Shown: positions 59,178-64,000 of the stretch, in pieces
Position numbering within the stretch: position 1 is the first letter of the stretch
Layout of the letters: each line of letters begins with the position of its first letter
Assembly (NCBI RefSeq): GCF_023101765.2
Contig: NC_064225.1
Location: forward strand, 1,302,001-1,366,000
Length of the DNA: 64,000 nt
Origin: Spodoptera frugiperda
Lineage: Eukaryota; Arthropoda; Insecta; Lepidoptera; Noctuidae
Direction of reading: 5' to 3'
Notes under the pieces: generated by a model
Told to the model about the DNA's origin: nothing
Databases searched by the model: none
What the model saw: only the letters and a program-made list of their open reading frames with translations
Translations under genes and position numbers: made by a program

Positions 59178-59452
59178 TGGTGCTTTTCCACTAGAGATGT
59201 GCTATGCTACGTTGCTGTGGATGCGTTTGGATTTCACCAATCATATTTATTGTTATACCTAGCTTAGCACTGGTGGCGGTAACAGACTCGGTCTAGCTAT
59301 GGTTTTTATATGGAATAATGTGTGCTACTGATAGCTTCCCTACCATCGACAAACCGCATATTCGAGCTGCGCATGTTTCTCACACAGCTACATCATAGCA
59401 AATCTTACTCGCATAGTTACATGGCACATCTCTTGTAGAAACCCTTATATTT
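59178..59452. mobile_element. Element E copy
   Basis: Starts GGTGCTTTTCCACTAGAGAT and ends GGCACATCTCTTGTAGAAACC: 20-base near-perfect inverted termini. Confidence 0.7.
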
Positions 59453-59997
59453 GGTAAATAGCAATGGGTTTTCCAATAGCTATTATTTTAGACACCTTAT
59501 TACATTCACTTTATCATAGAATTTACTAACTGGAGACAAATTAGTGCTATGTTTGATAATGTGATTTTATATTAAAGTTTAAACTACTAAAATACCTGGC
59601 AAAACTCGCCAAACTCGAGCTCCAACGACAAAATTACGCCCCAGGGCTCCCATTCACAATGCCAGAAACAGAAGGAAATATCAATGGTCACCAATTCGAA
59701 GATAATACAGAAATATACTGAACTATTCCACCAAATCTGCGTTTAAGCACAAACAATAGGTATTCTTAATAATGGATTATTCAAGACTAATAGTTTCTTG
59801 TGTCTATAATTTGATTTGCCGACAATGGCTGACACCAGACCGATCCTATTGTCTTAAAACCTCTAAAGCAATATATTTAAATAAATTAATAGCTATTAAT
59901 TGCAATAGTTGTTGGTTTTGAAGAGGTCTTAAGTTTAAGAGTTGGTTGAATGAATTTATTTTCTATTTTTGGAAGCTTTGTTTAAATTAAAGTACTT

Positions 59998-60285
59998 GAC
60001 GTGGCTTGGATGTTTAAGGCGCCCGCTTCTTATTCGGGCTCGAAACCTACCAACGGTAAGTACCAATGTGATTTTTTCCGAGTTATATGTACTTTCTAAG
60101 ATTATTTAGATACGACTGACAAACGATGGAGTAAAACATCGTGAGGGATGGTACCTGGGCTTGTGATTTCTAATTGTAAGTTTGTATAAAATCGCGAACG
60201 TGCATTGAGCAAACGTGGTGATTAATGCTCAAATTGTTCTCCATATGAAAAGAGGTCTTTGGCCAGCAGTGGACACTTATAGGTT
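59998..60285 (+). repeat. Repeat F copy
   Basis: Forward copy from GACGTGGCTTGGATGTTTAA to GTGGACACTTATAGGTTG, more diverged. Confidence 0.68.
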
Positions 60286-61094
60286 GACGATGATTACGTT
60301 GTCAACCTATGAAATTACACTACTATGAAATTACCCACACATGTATATTGTATAACGATAATAATAATTGTGCCGATGTGTTACCTGTATACCAGATAAT
60401 GTTGCTTTGTGTACATCAAAACATGTACACACATAGCTGAAGTGAACATCGAAACACATCGAAACTATTTCTATCGAAAATTCACTTCACATACCAATCA
60501 AACTACCGATTATTGCCACAAAACGTAATCCTAACGCAAAGCATTAATTACACCGAACATCATCAGCTACAACGACGTTCATCCAAATTCTAGACCGAAT
60601 ACCTCACCTGTTAAGCCTATAATTACGTCAAAAACAAACTACTCATACCATATCGGCCCCCAACTCCACCCCAATCGGCCCCCAAACCCCATTTTCAACC
60701 CCTTATTACGAAAACATTACATTTAGACAGACAACTTCCACGGGGTGAGATGCTCTTAATAGGCTTCAGCTGTCAATTACTCTACCATATATGTACCTTA
60801 ATTAGTAATCTGTTAGTTGAGCCCCTTCATTATAGATCGTGACTGTTTCAGGTTGTGAGGGGGGGGGGGTGTTGGGTGGTTGTTCAAGAACATTTGTACT
60901 AAATTTATTATGGATAATTACGTCTTTTGTACGACAAAGGTGGGAACTTTGTAATAGGTGTTGAGTTTGAATAATTTAATTCCGTTTCCTACATGTAGTA
61001 GGTAGCTGTTTGGGAGTTTGTGATTAATTTGTTAATTCTGTTTGGTTAATAGGATTTTTTTGGCACTCGTGATCTTGTAAGATGTGTCGTATTG

Positions 61095-61255
61095 TCGCGA
61101 CTTTTGTCCCCGAAGGGGTAGGTAGAGGTGTACATTACGGCATCTAAAGACTCTGTATAATGAACATTCACTTTTCAGCATTTGTGTTATAAGTCCCATT
61201 TAATAGAGGATGAGTCTATTGCCATATTGTGAGCACAATTTCAAACACCGTATAA
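61095..61255 (-). repeat. Repeat C 3' part
   Basis: TTTTGTCCCCGAAGGGGTAG through CACTTTTCAGCATTTGTG to AGCACAATTTCAAACACCG, in reverse. Confidence 0.64.
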
Positions 61256-61816
61256 TTGTAGCGTAGCGTGGTAGCCCATAACCTTCCTCAACAAATGGAC
61301 TATCCAACATAAACAAGATTAATCCAATCGGTAGATTGTAGTCGGTTGTAATCGGTAGATTGGATTAGGCGTAAAGAAGAGACAAAGACGTTAGTGACTT
61401 TCATATTTATAATTTGGCACCTACTGCTAGCCTCCTATTGTTTTTGTGTGGTGTTTTATAGCTTATAGCCTTTCCTCAATTAATGCACTGTTCAACACGA
61501 AAAGATTTATTAATACAATCTCTTTAACTTTTTATATTAGTACAGATATATATTCATTTTGCATAATAATGTCCCATGCAGGCAATAACAAAAACCACAA
61601 TAGCCAATCCAACTGTAAAATTAGATTTTAATCCCTCAAAATCAAATATCGAGAGAAAACTAATAACTAATAGCCAAATTGTTCATGTTCATTATATCGA
61701 TAATTATCATTTATCGAAACCAATTACTGCCACTCCATCTATTAGCAATGTACCTAAATTAGTCACTAATCACATTCCTGAATAATATACTAATGAACTT
61801 TGAACATAAGTACATT

Positions 61817-62302
61817 AGGGCGCTTTTCCAATAGTACTATGTGTAATAGGTAAGCTGTGAAACTATGTGACTGTTTCCACTGATACTAAGCTATGTAGCT
61901 GTACTATGAAGATGCTCAGCTCGAATATGTGATGTATCGAAAGTAGTAGACATCCATAGCACGCAACCATAGCACGCATATTTCCGTATAAAAAACATAG
62001 CTTATTTTTTTTAAATAAAATTAACAAATAGTAACCAAAAAACCACTAAGGTTTACAACCGTGCTATGGAATCTGCCTTAAATGTTATAATATGGAGGTA
62101 GGTACAATAATCATGCTTAAATAGTACTTAGGTAATATTTCTTAAGTTTACATTTGATATTTTTAGGTGTGAGACATTTTTTATCTGAGTCCGGTTCCAC
62201 CAGTGCTATGTATACCAATGAGTAAATTATGGATTGATTGGAAGCCAAACGCATCCTTAGTAACGTAGCCATAGCACCTCTCTGGTGGAAAAGCCCTCTT
62301 AA
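61817..62302. mobile_element. Element E copy with internal insertion
   Basis: Starts AGGGCGCTTTTCCAATAG and ends CTCTGGTGGAAAAGCCCTCT. About 180 bases of unrelated AT-rich sequence (62005-62185) sit in the middle. Confidence 0.68.
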
Positions 62303-62479
62303 TATCGAGTGCTGAATACATAATATTGAGTACTAAGATTACATTAGATTATCTTGATCATTAGCATGTCATACTCCAAATGGCACGTGTATTAGATTCT
62401 AAGAGATTTATTAATGTATGTAAGGTTCAGCTACATTAATTTTGGTTAAACCGACAAGACCTTCAAACCTGTTCTTTAT

Positions 62480-62774
62480 GTAATAAGCCGGTAAACGACC
62501 AGAAAAATCACCTGGTAGTAAGCAATCGTCGCTGTCCATGGATACTTGAAACACCAGAGGCGTTACAATTGCGTTGCTGGCCTTATGAGGGTTAGGAATT
62601 TAAGGGTTATTGGAGAATCGTGGATTGAGAAGATTGGGAAGGTGGATAATTGGGCCTCTAGTAACCTCACTCACACAACGCAAGCGTTGTTTCATGTCGG
62701 TTTTCAATGAGGCTGTGGTATTACTTCGATCGAGCCAACCCATTCGTGCCGAAGCATGACTCTCTTACTCTGCA
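62480..62774 (-). repeat. Repeat A copy interrupted by LINE stub
   Basis: From ATGTAATAAGCCGGTAAACG to CGAAGCATGACTCTC, where the final CCACAC is replaced by the start of the LINE stub. Confidence 0.7.
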
Positions 62775-63094
62775 CAACTTGATTCCCCCTAGTCCTTTCC
62801 ATCAACGAACCACAAGACAATCGGCGAGGCGTCACCGTTTCATGGTGGATATCCCACCCACTCGCACGAAACGCTTCGCTTCAAGCTTCTTTGTGCGAAC
62901 TGCTAGGGAGTGGAACTCCTTGCCGGAGTCTGTGTTTCCTGATGGGTACAACCTGGGTGTCTTCAAAGCCCGAGTGAATAGGTTGCTTATGGGCAGACGT
63001 GCTCCACCGTAGGCCGCATCATCACTTACCATCAGGCGAGATAGCGGCCAAACGTCGGCCCATTCAATATAAAAAAAAAAAAAAAAAAAAAAAA
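62775..63094 (+). mobile_element. 5'-truncated jockey/CR1-like LINE, end of reverse transcriptase ORF with poly(A)
   Basis: The translated frame ends TAREWNSLPESVFPDGYN followed by LGVFKARVNRLLMGRRAPP and a stop at 63010-63012, the usual C terminus of ORF2 in lepidopteran non-LTR elements. A short 3' UTR (ACCATCAGGCGAGATAGCGG) is followed by about 25 A residues. Only about 80 codons are left, so the copy is a dead-on-arrival insertion. It begins directly at the broken end of an A-type repeat. Confidence 0.8.
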
Positions 63095-63154
63095 ACTTAA
63101 ACCTTAACCTTCAAGACACGAGTTAAAAGGCCTGCAAGCCTGTGGCTTCTTTAG

Positions 63155-63232
63155 TATTGCCATGGGCGGCGGCGATTGCTTACTATCCGATGATTTGTCT
63201 GCTCGTTTCCCGGCTTATACAATAAAAAAGAA
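63155..63232 (+). repeat. Repeat A 3' end
   Basis: GCCATGGGCGGCGGCGATTG to CGGCTTATACAATAAAAAAG, the last 80 bases of the family. Confidence 0.65.
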
Positions 63233-63639
63233 ATTAGGAACAGCAGGAAGATGAATACAATGCTCCGAGCATGACTTGACTAAGACCTCTTCCTCATTCA
63301 GCATTATATTTAACCAGATAATCTCATTAAGAAGCCATGATTAAAACTCGGTCAGAAGGCCACGATACAATGGGCTAAAAATTCTATTTACGAACCGGGG
63401 TATACAAGCCGGTATCACGAATAAATTTCAACTGTACTAACAAAGGATTTATTTATAACAAAAGAGTTAACATTCATTTATTATCTCTCTCGGTAAAGAA
63501 GAATTATCTACATAATTATATTTAGTTAGAACATCGCTTGCGGCTTTGCTCCGGTTTTAATTTATAATTATTTCAAAATTAAAAGATCGTATAATGAAAC
63601 GGCAGAGTAGAATGTATTTATTATAATCAGCCGTGCTGT

Positions 63640-63870
63640 TCTGGTGGGTCTTTTTATGGTAAAAGCCGGGAAACGAGCAGACGGATCATCTGATGGTAAG
63701 CAATTGCCGCCGCTCATGGACACCCGAAACACCAGAAGAGTTATAAGTGCGTTCGAATTTAAGGATTGTTGGGGAATCGGAGATTGGGAAGGGGTAACCT
63801 TACTTACCCTACGAAATACCACACAAGCGTTGTTTCACGTCGGTTTTCTGTGAGGCCGTGGTATCACTCC
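63640..63870 (-). repeat. Repeat A copy, 5' truncated
   Basis: From TTTTTATGGTAAAAGCCGGG to CGTGGTATCACTCC, where it passes directly into an L-type repeat (GGTTAGGCAGAGACAATGG). Confidence 0.65.
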
Positions 63871-63975
63871 CATGGGGTTAGGCAGAGACAATGGAACGCC
63901 AATTGCTACGAATCTTACATACCTCTTTCGCTTCATCAACAGTCATCAGTCCTTCATTCATCCTCGTCTATTAAG
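63870..63975 (+). repeat. Repeat L copy
   Basis: GGTTAGGCAGAGACAATGG, AACGCCAATTGCTACGAATC and CTTTCGCTTCATCAACAGTC. Confidence 0.6.
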
Positions 63976-64000
63976 GGTACTTTTTATTGTAATGTAGGGG

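Larger units (their letters stand above)
57445..64000. other. Region upstream of the signal-peptide exon (5' UTR intron or promoter-distal DNA)
   Basis: No coding exon was found. It contains two B copies, three E elements (58498, 59178, 61817), an F copy (59998), a C tail (61095), an A copy joined to a LINE stub (62480-63094) and a final A copy. A non-repetitive patch at 60600-60800 with two GGCCCCCAA motifs is unexplained. Confidence 0.55.

Noticed and set aside
1..64000. CRISPR arrays, rRNA genes, bacterial-type operons, viral genes
   Set aside because: No regularly spaced repeats with unique spacers, no rRNA-like conserved blocks and no long uninterrupted coding frames were seen.

Overview
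The window looks like nuclear DNA from a moth or butterfly, probably a noctuid-type lepidopteran. The reasons are AT-rich sequence, one gene broken into very small exons by introns of 3 to 15 kb, no operons, and a very dense load of short non-autonomous transposons and tRNA-derived SINE-like repeats with lepidopteran-style LINE 3' ends. There are no rRNA genes, no CRISPR arrays and no bacterial-type genes. The lineage call is inferred from general character; no database search was possible.

One protein-coding gene dominates. On the minus strand, six coding exons (57424-57352, 41799-41594, 27144-27043, 23662-23554, 15060-14949, 5077-4899) splice with fully compatible phases into a 260-residue open frame. 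It encodes a signal peptide, a Ser-rich linker and two immunoglobulin domains of the Dpr (defective proboscis extension response) family, neuronal cell-surface recognition proteins. The residues around the Ig cores resemble Dpr13 most. The last exon (C-terminal tail, probably a membrane anchor) is not found and should lie left of position 1; an untranslated first exon should lie right of 57444. Intron 3 uses a GC donor instead of GT, forced by the reading frame.

Inside the final intron, on the plus strand, are the three pieces of a THAP zinc-finger domain (2038-2117, 2541-2595, 2789-2939). The first two join in frame, but the third carries an apparent frameshift and an Arg where a zinc-binding Cys is expected, so this looks like a decaying THAP gene or domesticated-transposon relic. 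Just upstream lies a duplicated, CCAAT-containing promoter-like block, one copy of which was split by a repeat insertion.

The rest is intron filled with repeats, named here by letter. A: about 300 bp SINE-like with an A-rich end. B: about 150 bp. C, D and F: tRNA-like headed SINEs. E: a terminal-inverted-repeat MITE. J: an AT-rich inverted-repeat element. K, L, G and H: further dispersed repeats and LINE-like tails. There are also 3' stubs of a jockey/CR1-like LINE coding for the end of reverse transcriptase ORF2, at least three apparently undescribed foldback/MITE families, and several nested, chimeric and tandemly duplicated structures. Region by region: 1-4.9 kb, last intron with the THAP relic; 5.1-14.9 kb, intron 5 with two foldback elements; 15.1-23.5 kb, intron 4 rich in A and B copies; 23.7-27.0 kb, short intron 3; 27.1-41.6 kb, intron 2; 41.8-57.35 kb, intron 1; 57.4-64 kb, upstream of the signal-peptide exon, rich in E and A copies.
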